Position numbers and translations under genes: made by a program. Positions 25,453 to 34,479 of a DNA stretch of 64,000 bases are shown here, piece by piece. The DNA is from Hyphomicrobiales bacterium (GTDB lineage Bacteria > Pseudomonadota > Alphaproteobacteria > Rhizobiales > Rhizobiaceae), in the NCBI GenBank assembly GCA_900470805.1, contig UCCA01000011.1:62001-126000 (forward strand), written 5' to 3'. The notes beneath the pieces were generated by a model that had not been told where the DNA came from, did not search any database, and worked only from the letters and a program-made list of their open reading frames with translations. How positions within the stretch are numbered: the first letter of the stretch is position 1; every line of letters starts with the position of its first letter.

Positions 25453-25919
25453 CCCGGATGGTCTCCCATACGCTGTGCCACTGTACGAATCTTCGGCGCG
25501 CCGCTCGTGCGGCAACGCGGATCCATGACGAGTACGTCCGCACTTCAGGTCTATCAATCGCACAGGTGGCAATGATCTCTATGGCCCTTGACAATCCGGA
25601 GAGCCCTTCCGGTGAGCTCGGCCGCCTGCTTGGGTTGGACAAGTCTACGTTGGGGCGTAACCTCCGACCGCTGCTAAAAGGCCACATGGTATCTATTGCA
25701 CGGGGTAAAAAGGATCGTCGCACCAGAACCGTTCGGGTTACTGACACCGGCATGAAAGCATTCGAGAATGCGAGTGCGCTTTGGGAGCGGGCAGAGGCTG
25801 AGTTTGTAAGACCGGTCGGCGCAGAGCGGTCCGCCGTGGCGAATGGTGTCTCCATCCATGTCGTGTCGAATCGATCCGATCACACGTCAGTCAGAGGTGG
25901 CGATGTCGCAGATATTTGA
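25449..25919 (+). CDS. MarR family regulator with N-terminal Cys-x-Cys motif
   Basis: 156 residues starting at the ATG that overlaps the preceding stop (ATGA at 25449-25452), so translation is coupled. LCHCTNLRRAARAATRIHDE is at residues 9-28, the recognition helix in LGRLLGLDKSTLGRNLRPLL, and the wing in ARGKKDRRTRTVRVTD. It is closest in pattern to the MarR protein at 5332. The gene also overlaps the following ketoacyl-synthase gene by 17 bp, giving a tight three-gene operon that probably answers to the operator at 24705. Confidence 0.87.
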   Translation: MTRMVSHTLCHCTNLRRAARAATRIHDEYVRTSGLSIAQVAMISMALDNPESPSGELGRLLGLDKSTLGRNLRPLLKGHMVSIARGKKDRRTRTVRVTDTGMKAFENASALWERAEAEFVRPVGAERSAVANGVSIHVVSNRSDHTSVRGGDVADI

Positions 25920-27182
25920 CGACCATCGAGGCCGGCCGATCGTGGCTGTCACCGGGATGGGTGTCCTGACATCGCTTGGTCAGGGTGTTGAGGACAACTG
26001 GCGCGCCCTATGTGGCGGTGGGTCCGGCATCAAACGCATAAGCCGCTTCGACACCTCCGGGCTGAGAACAACCATCGCCGGAACAGTCGATTTTGTCGAC
26101 GTTCCGGCTCCGAATGCAGTTGAGCGTTCGTTCGCCTTCGCACGTGAGACTACCCTAGAGGCGCTTTCGCAAGCCGGCGTAGATGGTTCGTTCAGCGGAC
26201 CGCTTTTCTTAGCTGCACCACCGATCGAACCCGATTGGCAAGCGCGCTTCGAACTCGCCGACCGGGATAAGACGGGACACCAGGCTGGCAACGCCTATGA
26301 CCGATTTTTGGCCGCGATGAGAGGCAAACCAGACCCGGCCTTCCATGAGGCGTCTCTGTTTGGTTCGATCTCCGAGCGGCTATCAGAACTGTTTGGGACG
26401 CGTGGCTTGCCGATTACCCTGTCCACTGCGTGTGCAAGCGGCGTTACCGCGATTCAATTGGGTATGGAAGCCATTCGGCAAGGCAGGACAGAGCGCGCGC
26501 TAGCCGTGGCGACAGACGGATCTGTGAGCGCAGAATCACTAATCCGGTTCTCCCTACTCTCGGCCCTCTCCACGAACAACGACACCCCATCCGCCGCATC
26601 GAGACCATTCAGCCGTGACCGCGACGGCTTTGTCATGGCAGAAGGTGCAGCCACGCTCGTATTGGAAACGCTTGAGTCGGCTGTCGCGCGCGGGGCTACG
26701 ATACTCGGTTTGATTAGCGGCTGCGCGGACCGGGCGGACGCGTTTCACCGAACTCGCTCCTCTCCGGACGGCGGTCCGGCAATCGAGACAATGCGTGCGG
26801 CTCTCGCTGACGCTGGTCTTGATCAGTGCGATATCGATTACGTCAACGCACATGGAACTTCGACGCCCGAAAACGACAAGATGGAATACACAGCGATGTC
26901 CGGCGTTTTTGGACAGCGCGTCAACGAAATCCCCACGTCATCGAACAAATCAATGATCGGCCATACGATATCAGCTGCTGGCGCGATCGAGGCAGTTTTC
27001 TCTCTATTAACTATCCTCCGCGGGACGATACCACCGACGATAAACTACAACAATCCGGATGGGGCAATACCGCTCGACGTAGTGCCCAATCGTAGGCGCG
27101 AGAGCAGTGTGCATCACGTCTTTCAAACTCTTTTGGTTTTGGCGGCCAAAACGCGAGCGTGGTGCTGTCGGCTCCACGATGA
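25903..27182 (+). pseudogene. Beta-ketoacyl-ACP synthase (FabF type) with a C-terminal frameshift
   Basis: Condensing enzyme of fatty acid or polyketide-like synthesis. The Cys-His-His triad is visible: LSTACASGVTAI, YVNAHGTSTPEND and NKSMIGHTISAAGA. After VPNRRRESSVHHV (about 27120) the frame is lost. One inserted base there restores the classic ending NSFGFGGQNASVVLSAPR with a TGA at 27180-27182; without it a foreign tail runs on to 27231. The missing base falls in a GTCTTT tract, so either a real 1-bp deletion or a homopolymer sequencing error is possible. Loss of the GFGG segment would normally destroy the enzyme. ATG at 25903, within the end of the MarR gene. Confidence 0.82.
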
Positions 27183-27236
27183 TGACAGCTGCTTTGACAA
27201 CAGGGACCGGCAGAAGATAGGAATGCGGTAGCTGAG

Positions 27237-27704
27237 ATGTTGAGCGATGATATGGCTTCGAAAAACTCAAAAAATACAAGAACCACTGATCTGTGCTATT
27301 CTCTGGCGACCCGCCAGTTTTCGCGACTCTTGGGCCGCATCTATCAGAAACATCTTGACCCGACTTCTATCTCCGCTGGTGACTTCGCCATAATGGAATT
27401 CCTATCGCAGAACTCCGAGATGACGATGAATGATCTAGCGGCCGAGCTTGTCATGGAACGAACGACGCTCGTGCGAACCCTCAAGCCACTTCAGGCAAAG
27501 GGCTTGGTTGTTTCTAAGCCTGATCCAACCGAGCCGCGGCGGCTCTTTATCAGCCTTACACCGCATGGCGAGGCTAAACGTCAAGAAGCACTCCCGCACT
27601 GGGCAATGGCTCAAGGTGAAGTCGAGCAGCTAATCGGCAAATCCGTTGCGCAGCAACTCCGGGATGGCATAGACATGGCACTCAAGGCAAACCGGGATTC
27701 GTAA
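27237..27704 (+). CDS. MarR family regulator
   Basis: 155 residues. LCYSLATRQFSRLLGRIYQK is at about residues 19-38 (a Cys-x-Ser variant of the motif in its paralogues), the DNA-recognition segment in AELVMERTTLVRTLKPLQAKG, and the wing in DPTEPRRLFISLTPHG. The ATG at 27237 is close behind the ketoacyl-synthase gene and in the same direction. Targets are unknown. The second cysteine of the C-x-C pair is serine here, so a disulfide within the motif could not form. Confidence 0.87.
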   Translation: MLSDDMASKNSKNTRTTDLCYSLATRQFSRLLGRIYQKHLDPTSISAGDFAIMEFLSQNSEMTMNDLAAELVMERTTLVRTLKPLQAKGLVVSKPDPTEPRRLFISLTPHGEAKRQEALPHWAMAQGEVEQLIGKSVAQQLRDGIDMALKANRDS

Positions 27705-27747
27705 TACTCAGTACCTAATCGGTCACTGTTGTTATTCGAATGTTTGA

Positions 27748-28383
27748 ATGCTACGTTCGGCCATGGCTATCAAAGAACCTGTCGAAGCAGCCCAAAAACG
27801 CGGGCCCGACCCGCAAGCACGGCATGATCAAATAGTTCATGCCGCAAACGATTATTTCAGCCACTTTGGTTACGGCAAGACGACCATGAACGACCTTGCC
27901 AAGGCGATCGGCTTTTCAAAAGCATATATCTACAAATTCTTCGATTCAAAGCAGTCGATTGGCGAAGCCATTTGCACCGAGTGCCTCCTCAAAATATCGA
28001 TTTCAGCAGAGGAGGCAGCAAATACCTCAGGCTCGGCAATGGAGAAATTACGAAGTTATTTCAGAGTTTTAATAGATAAAAACGTCGAGCTTTTCTTTGT
28101 TGACAGGCAGTTGTACGAGATTGCGACGTATTCCACCACTGAGCGCTGGGAATCTTCCCTAGCGCACACATCTCGGGTGGAAACATTCTTACGCGGTATA
28201 ATCGACGAGGGCCGGGCCGGCGGCGAGTTCGAGCGTAAGACGCCTGCGGACGAGGTTACACGCTCAATAGTGCTGGCCATGCAGTCCTTCCTGAACCCAT
28301 CGATGCTCCAGCACAACTTAGATTCAGTTCCTGATGGTTCGAACGAGGTCATTGGACTTATTCTCCGGAGTCTATCTCCATAG
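27748..28383 (+). CDS. TetR family regulator of the RND efflux operon
   Basis: 211 residues. The HTH lies at about residues 25-70 (AANDYFSHFGYGKTTMNDLA; GFSKAYIYKFFDSKQSIGEA). Starts at 27748 or 27763 are both possible; neither has a strong ribosome-binding site. It directly precedes the RND adaptor gene in the same direction, with a promoter and GTCACT repeats between them. GGTCACTG also occurs upstream of this gene at about 27720. It probably represses the pump and itself. Confidence 0.87.
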   Translation: MLRSAMAIKEPVEAAQKRGPDPQARHDQIVHAANDYFSHFGYGKTTMNDLAKAIGFSKAYIYKFFDSKQSIGEAICTECLLKISISAEEAANTSGSAMEKLRSYFRVLIDKNVELFFVDRQLYEIATYSTTERWESSLAHTSRVETFLRGIIDEGRAGGEFERKTPADEVTRSIVLAMQSFLNPSMLQHNLDSVPDGSNEVIGLILRSLSP

Positions 28384-28420
28384 AGTGACTGATTGACAAT
28401 TTGGTCACTGGTCATATGAT
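28384..28420 (+). promoter_or_regulatory. RND operon promoter with overlapping inverted repeat
   Basis: TTGACA (28393-28398) and TATGAT (28415-28420) with a 16-bp spacer form a near-consensus sigma-70 promoter. AGTGAC (28384-28389) and GTCACT (28404-28409) make an inverted repeat around the -35 box, the likely TetR operator. Confidence 0.57.
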
Positions 28421-28446
28421 GCCTCCTTCTAACCGAGGGCATCCCA

Positions 28447-29529
28447 ATGACGTCAATACACAGACTTGCAGCAATGCTTCTATTATCGGCTGCCGCCGTC
28501 TCACTGCAGTCCTGCGACAAGGCCCAGACTGCGCAACAAGATCCACGTACCGAGCCTCCGCTGGTCAAAACTGCGGTTGTTTCGGATCCACAGCGCGCCG
28601 AGCGCAGTTTTACGGGCATCGTATCAGCCAGAATTCAGAGCAGTTTGGGCTTCCGCATCGCAGGAAAAGTGACCGAGCGATTGGTGGACACAGGCGAGGT
28701 AGTGCGCAAGGGTCAGCCGCTAATGCGGATAGACAACACCGACTACGATCTCGCTATCACGGCCCAGAAAGCGGCAGTCGAAGCGGCAAAAGCAGAGGTC
28801 CTGCAGACGACCGACGATGAGCACCGCTTCCATTCGCTCGTCGGATCAGGTGCCGTTTCGGCCACGATATACAGCCGGGCGAAGGCAGCGGCAGACGTAG
28901 CAGTCGCGAAGCTCGATGCTGCCGAAGCGCAGGTTCGTGTGACAGAAAACACCGCCAGCTACTCCATACTGGTAGCGGACTCCGACGGAACGGTAGTCGA
29001 GACGCTTGTTGAGCCCGGCCAGGTGGTCGCAGCTGGTCAAACTGTCGTCCGTCTTGCCCATGCCGGTCCGCGGGAGGCTTCGATTGACCTTCCGGAAACG
29101 CTACTCCCCAAGATCGGTTCATTTGCGGTAGCAACGGTCTTCAATAGTGGACAGGGCGGAAAAGCGACACTCAGACAGTTGTCAAACGCCGCAGATCCGC
29201 TCACCCGCACTTTCGAAGCGCGGTATGTCCTTGAAGGCGACGCGGCTGCTGCCCCGCTTGGCGCTACTATCAACATCACCATTTCAGACACTGCAACAAA
29301 GCCGCTTTTCCGCGTACCGCTAAGCGCCCTTTTTGACTCTGGCAATGGCCCAGGGGTCTGGCTCATCGATGAGGGTAGTACCGTTCATTTCCATCAGGTT
29401 GACGTCGCGGCTATCGACGCGGAAAGCGCGTCACTCTCGACGGGTCTGGAGAAAGGCTCGAGGTTTGTAGCGCTGGGCGCGCATCTGCTGCACGAGGGGC
29501 AGCAGGTCCGTACGGAGCAAGGTGAGTAA
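28447..29529 (+). CDS. RND efflux periplasmic adaptor lipoprotein
   Basis: 360 residues. There is a lipoprotein signal with a lipobox-like LQSC at about residues 20-23. Then come the barrel-sandwich half GFRIAGKVTERLVDTGEVVRK, a coiled-coil hairpin (about 95-160), the second lipoyl half ILVADSDGTVVETLVEPGQ, and a beta-barrel domain. It links the RND permease encoded next to an outer-membrane channel. The permease start overlaps or adjoins its stop, so the two are co-translated. No outer-membrane factor gene is nearby. Confidence 0.92.
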   Translation: MTSIHRLAAMLLLSAAAVSLQSCDKAQTAQQDPRTEPPLVKTAVVSDPQRAERSFTGIVSARIQSSLGFRIAGKVTERLVDTGEVVRKGQPLMRIDNTDYDLAITAQKAAVEAAKAEVLQTTDDEHRFHSLVGSGAVSATIYSRAKAAADVAVAKLDAAEAQVRVTENTASYSILVADSDGTVVETLVEPGQVVAAGQTVVRLAHAGPREASIDLPETLLPKIGSFAVATVFNSGQGGKATLRQLSNAADPLTRTFEARYVLEGDAAAAPLGATINITISDTATKPLFRVPLSALFDSGNGPGVWLIDEGSTVHFHQVDVAAIDAESASLSTGLEKGSRFVALGAHLLHEGQQVRTEQGE

Positions 29530-29530
29530 C

Positions 29531-32500
29531 ATGAGCTTCAATCTATCGTCGCTTGCCGTTCGCGAGCGTGCAATTACACTCTTCCTGATTATAGCCATCA
29601 CAGCTGCTGGCGCGTTTTCGTTCCTGAGGCTTGGACGTGCTGAAGACCCTAGCTTTACCATCAAAGTGCTGACTGTCGTGACTGCATGGCCGGGTGCTAC
29701 GGCGCAGGAGATGCAGGATCAGGTGGCTGAGCCTCTCGAGAAGCGGCTCCAAGAGCTAAAGTGGTACGATCGCGCTGAAACTTTCACAAGACCTGGGCTC
29801 GCGTTCACAACCCTGACCCTTCGGGATAACACCCCACCGGCTGAGGTCGCAGAGCAGTTCTACCAGGCTCGAAAGAAAATGGGAGACGAAGCTTCCAAGC
29901 TCCCTCAGGGGACCCTGGGACCCTTCGTCAATGACGAATACTCCGACGTAACGTTTGCGCTGTATGCACTCAAAGCGAAAGGCGAGCCGCCCCGCGTGCT
30001 TGCTCGCCAGGCTGAGAGGCTTCGGCAGCGATTGCTTCACGTCCCCGGCGTAAAGAAGATCAACATCATCGGCGAGCGGCCTGAGCGGATATTCATCGAA
30101 TTCTCTCACGATCGCTTAGGGAACTTGGGAGTCATGCCTTCCGAGATATTTCAGGCCCTTGCAAATCAGAACCTCGTAACGCCTGCCGGATCAATTCAGA
30201 CAAATGGTCCCGAAGTTCAAGTTCGTGTGGACGGCAGCTTTGACGACTTAGATGTCATTCGAAATACGCCGATTGTCTCACAGGGCCGGATGCTGCGAAT
30301 ATCAGATGTCGCCGATGTGAAGCGTGGCTATGAGGACCCCGCTACCTTCCTCATTCGTCATCAAGGCGAGCCAGCGCTCGAGCTTGGCGTAGTGATGCGA
30401 GATCGGTGGAACGGTCTGGTACTCGGCGAAGCCCTTGAAAAGGAAGTCGGAGCTATATCAGCGACCCTGCCGTTGGGCATGTCACTGATCAAAGTGACCG
30501 ACCAAGCGGTGAACATCGCCGAGTCGATCGACGAATTTATGCTCAAGTTCTTCGTGGCACTGGCCGTAGTTATTTTCGTCAGCTTGGTCAGCCTGGGCTG
30601 GAGAGTGGGTATTGTGGTGGCAGCCGCCGTCCCGCTCACGCTGGCTGGCGTGTTCATCATCATGCAGGTCACAGGTCGCGATTTCGATCGCATCACTCTC
30701 GGCGCTCTTATCCTAGCGCTTGGCCTCCTGGTCGACGATGCCATCATTGTCATTGAGACAATGGTTGTTAAAATGGAGGAAGGCTTCGACCGGATCGTTG
30801 CCTCTGGCGAGGCCTGGGTACACACGGCTTCTCCCCGATTGGCCGGTGCGTTGGTGACCGCTATCGGTTTAATGCCGGTAGGATTTGCGCAGTCCAGTGC
30901 AGGTGAATATGCCGGAAACATATTCTGGATCGTCTTCTTCGCTCTGCTGACCTCTTGGCTTGTGGCTGGCGCTTTCACGCCTTATCTCGGAGTGAAGCTG
31001 TTGCCCGACATCAAGCCAATCCAAGGCGGTCATGCGGCGATTTACGGAACACCAAATTACAATCGGCTAAGGTCGCTCGTACAACAAGCAGTCCGGTTTA
31101 AATTGGCCGTGGTCATTGCGGTCGTGGCCGTATTCGCTGTCGCGGTAGTCGGCATGGGCTTTCTCAAGAACCAGTTCTTCCCAATTTCCGACCGCCCGGA
31201 GGTATTCGTCGAAGTCCAAATGCCCTACGGTACAGCCATCGAGCAAACGACGGCCGTCGTCGAACATGTTGAGGACTGGCTCAAGACACAGCCTGAAGCA
31301 CTGGTTGTCACGAGCTACATAGGCCAGGGCGCTCCTCGTTTTTATCTCGCGATCGCGCCTGAATTGCCAGATCCGTCTTTCGCAAAGATCGTCGTCCTCA
31401 CGAAAGACCCAGAAACTCGCGAAATCCTCAAACAAAAGGTCCGTAGGGCAGCCGCGGATGGGCTCGCCCCCGGAGCGAAAATTCGCGCAAACCAAATCAC
31501 CTTTGGACCATACACGCAGTTTCCCGTGGCATTTCGCGTATCTGGACCCGAGCCTGCCAAACTGCGTGAGGTCGCATCGAAGGTGAAACAGGAGATGGAA
31601 GCAAATCCTCACATGCGACAGGTCAATGTCGATTGGGGTCAGCAGGTTCCTACGGTACATTTCGTCTTGAACCAGGACCGCCTCCGTGCGATCGGGCTCA
31701 CTTCGCACGACGTGTCCCAACAACTCCAGTTCTATTTGACAGGCGTCACTGTTACGCAGGTCCGCGAAGATATCCGGACCGTTGACGTTGTGGCTCGCAG
31801 TCTCGGAGGTGAACGTCTCGATCCATCAAAAATCGGAAACTTTGTTCTGGTCGGCAATGCGGGTCAACGTATTCCCCTTGAGCAAATCGGACGCACTGAA
31901 GTCAGGATGGAAGAGCCGATCATGCGACGCCGCGACCGGGTGCCAACAGTAGCGGTTCAAGGTGATGTTGCTGAGGGACAACAGCCGCCCGACGTTTCCA
32001 ACGAACTCTTGAAGAAACTCGAGCCAATCAAGCAGAACCTGCCTACCGGATACGAAATTGCGACGGGCGGCTCGATCGAGGAAGCCGGGAAAGCCAACGC
32101 CGCCCTAGCACCTGTGTTCCCGCTGATGCTGGCATTGATGTTAACGGTCATCATCATCCAGACTCGATCGTTTGCGCATATGTTCATGGTTATACTAACA
32201 GCACCGTTGGCACTGGTGGGGATGGTACCTACCCTGCTCTTCTTCGACCAGGCATTCGGCTTCAACGCCATCCTCGGCTTCTTCGGTCTCGCCGGCATCA
32301 TCATGCGAAACACCCTGATCCTGATCGGACAGATACATACGAACGAGCATGAGGGCTTGGTCCCGTTCGACGCTGTGGTCGAGGCGGCGGTGCAGCGCGC
32401 GCGTCCCGTAATCCTAACAGCACTGGCGGCGGTCCTGGCGTTCATTCCCCTAACCTTCTCCGTGTTCTGGTCGTCACTTGCCTTTACGCTGATCGGAGGG

Positions 32501-32653
32501 ACATTCGGCGGCACCATCCTCACGCTGCTGGGCTTGCCCGCTTTGTATGCGCTCTGGTTCAGGATCAAACCGGACGCTACCATCGGACTGCAGGAACATG
32601 ATGACGGAAAATCTGAAACCGTCGCAGCGCGGGCGAAGGTCGCTCACGCGTAA
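29531..32653 (+). CDS. RND multidrug/metabolite efflux permease
   Basis: 1040 residues, normal for the AcrB/HAE family. Helix 1 follows LAVRERAITLFLIIAITAAG. The proton-relay Asp pair lies in LGLLVDDAIIVIETM near residue 402. Two large periplasmic loops and twelve membrane helices are evident; helix 11 has LAGIIMRNTLILIGQI. It drives proton-coupled export together with the adaptor. The ATG at 29531 follows AAGGTGAG; a GTG at 29522 is possible. The short C-terminal cytoplasmic tail is Lys/Ala-rich. Confidence 0.96.
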   Translation: MSFNLSSLAVRERAITLFLIIAITAAGAFSFLRLGRAEDPSFTIKVLTVVTAWPGATAQEMQDQVAEPLEKRLQELKWYDRAETFTRPGLAFTTLTLRDNTPPAEVAEQFYQARKKMGDEASKLPQGTLGPFVNDEYSDVTFALYALKAKGEPPRVLARQAERLRQRLLHVPGVKKINIIGERPERIFIEFSHDRLGNLGVMPSEIFQALANQNLVTPAGSIQTNGPEVQVRVDGSFDDLDVIRNTPIVSQGRMLRISDVADVKRGYEDPATFLIRHQGEPALELGVVMRDRWNGLVLGEALEKEVGAISATLPLGMSLIKVTDQAVNIAESIDEFMLKFFVALAVVIFVSLVSLGWRVGIVVAAAVPLTLAGVFIIMQVTGRDFDRITLGALILALGLLVDDAIIVIETMVVKMEEGFDRIVASGEAWVHTASPRLAGALVTAIGLMPVGFAQSSAGEYAGNIFWIVFFALLTSWLVAGAFTPYLGVKLLPDIKPIQGGHAAIYGTPNYNRLRSLVQQAVRFKLAVVIAVVAVFAVAVVGMGFLKNQFFPISDRPEVFVEVQMPYGTAIEQTTAVVEHVEDWLKTQPEALVVTSYIGQGAPRFYLAIAPELPDPSFAKIVVLTKDPETREILKQKVRRAAADGLAPGAKIRANQITFGPYTQFPVAFRVSGPEPAKLREVASKVKQEMEANPHMRQVNVDWGQQVPTVHFVLNQDRLRAIGLTSHDVSQQLQFYLTGVTVTQVREDIRTVDVVARSLGGERLDPSKIGNFVLVGNAGQRIPLEQIGRTEVRMEEPIMRRRDRVPTVAVQGDVAEGQQPPDVSNELLKKLEPIKQNLPTGYEIATGGSIEEAGKANAALAPVFPLMLALMLTVIIIQTRSFAHMFMVILTAPLALVGMVPTLLFFDQAFGFNAILGFFGLAGIIMRNTLILIGQIHTNEHEGLVPFDAVVEAAVQRARPVILTALAAVLAFIPLTFSVFWSSLAFTLIGGTFGGTILTLLGLPALYALWFRIKPDATIGLQEHDDGKSETVAARAKVAHA

Positions 32654-32660
32654 CTAGATC

Positions 32661-32680
32661 GGGGCGGCTCTTGCCGCCCC
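32661..32680 (+). terminator. GC-rich hairpin after the RND gene
   Basis: GGGGCGGC/GCCGCCCC with a TCTT loop, 8 bp after the permease stop. There is no T-run, so it may only reduce read-through into the small gene that follows. The stem is identical to the terminator at 24602. Confidence 0.5.
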
Positions 32681-32700
32681 GCTTCAGGAGAGATGTTCAG

Positions 32701-32979
32701 ATGGCGACGTCCGAGGACGAAGGCGCAACCGCGAGCCAAGGTGCCAAGCCGAACGAGGCGCAGCAATCGGCCCAAATTCTGCCGTTCACAAAGATTGGCC
32801 ACAAGCCCCCTACTTCCGCTGCACCACAGCCCACTACAAGTGCGCCGACGCACAAGACCGAAGTCAATGGACCGGTGAGTGTGGGTACGTTCGAATTCAC
32901 GATGCTAGACGTCTTTGTTCTAGGAATGCTGGCCGGCGGCCTTCTGGCCTATGTGGCGCTAAGCCTTTGGGCGCGGTGA
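32701..32979 (+). CDS. Small protein with a C-terminal membrane helix
   Basis: 92 residues: a hydrophilic Thr/Pro/Gln/Ala-rich N-terminal 60 residues without clear structure, then one membrane segment near the end (MLDVFVLGMLAGGLLAYVAL). AGGAGAGATGTTCAG precedes the ATG at 32701. It sits downstream of the RND pump and may be co-expressed, possibly as a small accessory like AcrZ-type peptides. That is only an analogy of size and position. Confidence 0.5.
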   Translation: MATSEDEGATASQGAKPNEAQQSAQILPFTKIGHKPPTSAAPQPTTSAPTHKTEVNGPVSVGTFEFTMLDVFVLGMLAGGLLAYVALSLWAR

Positions 32980-33137
32980 GACGTCTGGCTGCCCGACATG
33001 TCAGACCGGCATGCGGTTCTGATGAGATTCAAGAATTCGCGTCCGTAAAAGTGATCGGGTCGGACTTGGTTGCGCGGTAAAGCCATTACCAATTTTAGGA
33101 CTATCTCCGTCCCGATCGCCAAATATTCTGAGTAGGT

Positions 33138-34334
33138 TCAGTGAAATGTTCGCTCTTGGGGTGCCCAAGTTGATTGAAACCAAAGGATAATCCCTCTTTC
33201 GGTGATCTGTCGTTGAGCCGAGGTGGCAAACACTCGTCGAAATGTATTCTCGATGGATCCCAGCGCCTCAAGGTACCTAAAGCCTGCCAGTTCCCCGTTG
33301 GGGAGGAACGCCGCGGGGTCATCGAGTATCGGTACATTGGTGGTTACCAGGCGTGGGAACTTGTTTCCATTCCCCACGCGCTGAAGCATTCCCAGCGCCC
33401 CTTCATAGAGCGCGGAAAAATATTCGCCATGATCCCTTATTGCAGCGAAATGCCTCGTTCGTTGGCGTTCAATCGTCGCGATCGCCGTTCCCGCGAGCTC
33501 TGAACTTCCTCGGCTGATGGCACAGATGCCGAAAAGCGCGTCGAATGCGCGCATCGGATGGTCGGCGGCGCGGAGCATCTCTCCATAGGCATCGAGCGCG
33601 CTCGGCCCGAAAGCTACTGCTGAGTGGCCCGCGGCTAGCGCTAAACCGCTTGATCGCTCGCGAATAAGCCAGAAGCTTGGTGTCCACGTCGTCCGACGAA
33701 ACTGCTTGGATAGATCAACAAGCCAAACGCCGGCACCGGGGTCACTTGCCAGCAAGGTCAGAACTCCCATGATATGCGCTGCTTGCCAGTAGGCCACCAT
33801 CTCTCTCGTCTGATACGAGCCTTTGCTCAAGCCATCGATGATGTTAGGCCTAGCGCGGTCCAGGAGCATTGCGATCATGTTCACGTGTTTGTACGCGATC
33901 TTTTCGATTAAAGGCGCGTAAGCCATGAGCTTCGAGAACTGACTGGGCGACAGGCCGCGCGTTGAATGGTAAGCGGGAGAAACCATTGCAAACGCCTGCT
34001 CGAGCGTCTTTTGAGACGTGAGTTCCCGCCAGTAGAGTTCCGCGAACGCAAGATCGTCTTTTAGAAGTTCGCTCAGGTCAACATTTCGTGCCTCAAGGGC
34101 AGCTGCACGCGTCGACCGCACCCTACCCTCAAACGGGACCGCCAGCGCGCCTCCGGCAGACAACGTCACGACGGAACCCACTTGCTCAAGTGCGACCAAT
34201 CGTTTCCACAGACCGATCCGCAGCTCCACACTATTTTCTAACGCTAAGGCAGGCGCAATGGCGTCAACCATTTCCCCGACATTCACACCATGAAGGAGCG
34301 TAAGGCCATTCACGTGCTGTGTGCGTTCGAACAT
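33138..34334 (-). CDS. Uncharacterised 398-residue protein
   Basis: Starts at the ATG at 34334 behind GAAGGGAAGCAGC. There is no signal peptide or strong membrane span. Composition suggests a soluble, mostly helical protein (e.g. LEARNVDLSELLKDDLAFAE; ALDAYGEMLRAADHPMRAFD). I do not recognise a family. It is divergent from the quinone-oxidoreductase-like gene at 34480, sharing the region with a GGGCATATGCCC site, so the two may be co-regulated. An upstream extension to 34499 lacks coding character. Confidence 0.6.
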   Translation of the reverse strand: MFERTQHVNGLTLLHGVNVGEMVDAIAPALALENSVELRIGLWKRLVALEQVGSVVTLSAGGALAVPFEGRVRSTRAAALEARNVDLSELLKDDLAFAELYWRELTSQKTLEQAFAMVSPAYHSTRGLSPSQFSKLMAYAPLIEKIAYKHVNMIAMLLDRARPNIIDGLSKGSYQTREMVAYWQAAHIMGVLTLLASDPGAGVWLVDLSKQFRRTTWTPSFWLIRERSSGLALAAGHSAVAFGPSALDAYGEMLRAADHPMRAFDALFGICAISRGSSELAGTAIATIERQRTRHFAAIRDHGEYFSALYEGALGMLQRVGNGNKFPRLVTTNVPILDDPAAFLPNGELAGFRYLEALGSIENTFRRVFATSAQRQITERGIILWFQSTWAPQERTFH

Positions 34335-34441
34335 GCTGCTTCCCTTCGAGAACCAATTCAGACCCAGCGCTGCGCCGCTCTTACTGCACAACACCGTGAT
34401 CCTCACGAGAAGGCATGGACAGCAGCGAGCACGGCATTTAT

Positions 34442-34453
34442 GGGCATATGCCC
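34442..34453. promoter_or_regulatory. GGGCATATGCCC palindrome, copy 1
   Basis: A perfect 12-bp palindrome embedded in TATGGGCATATGCCCGTA, 26 bp before the oxidoreductase start. The same 18-bp context occurs at 44392-44409 and an extended 28-bp version at 40179-40206 next to a MarR gene. Operator of that MarR protein is the simplest reading. Confidence 0.62.
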
Positions 34454-34479
34454 GTATTTGTCTAGAAGGATTTTTTGCC

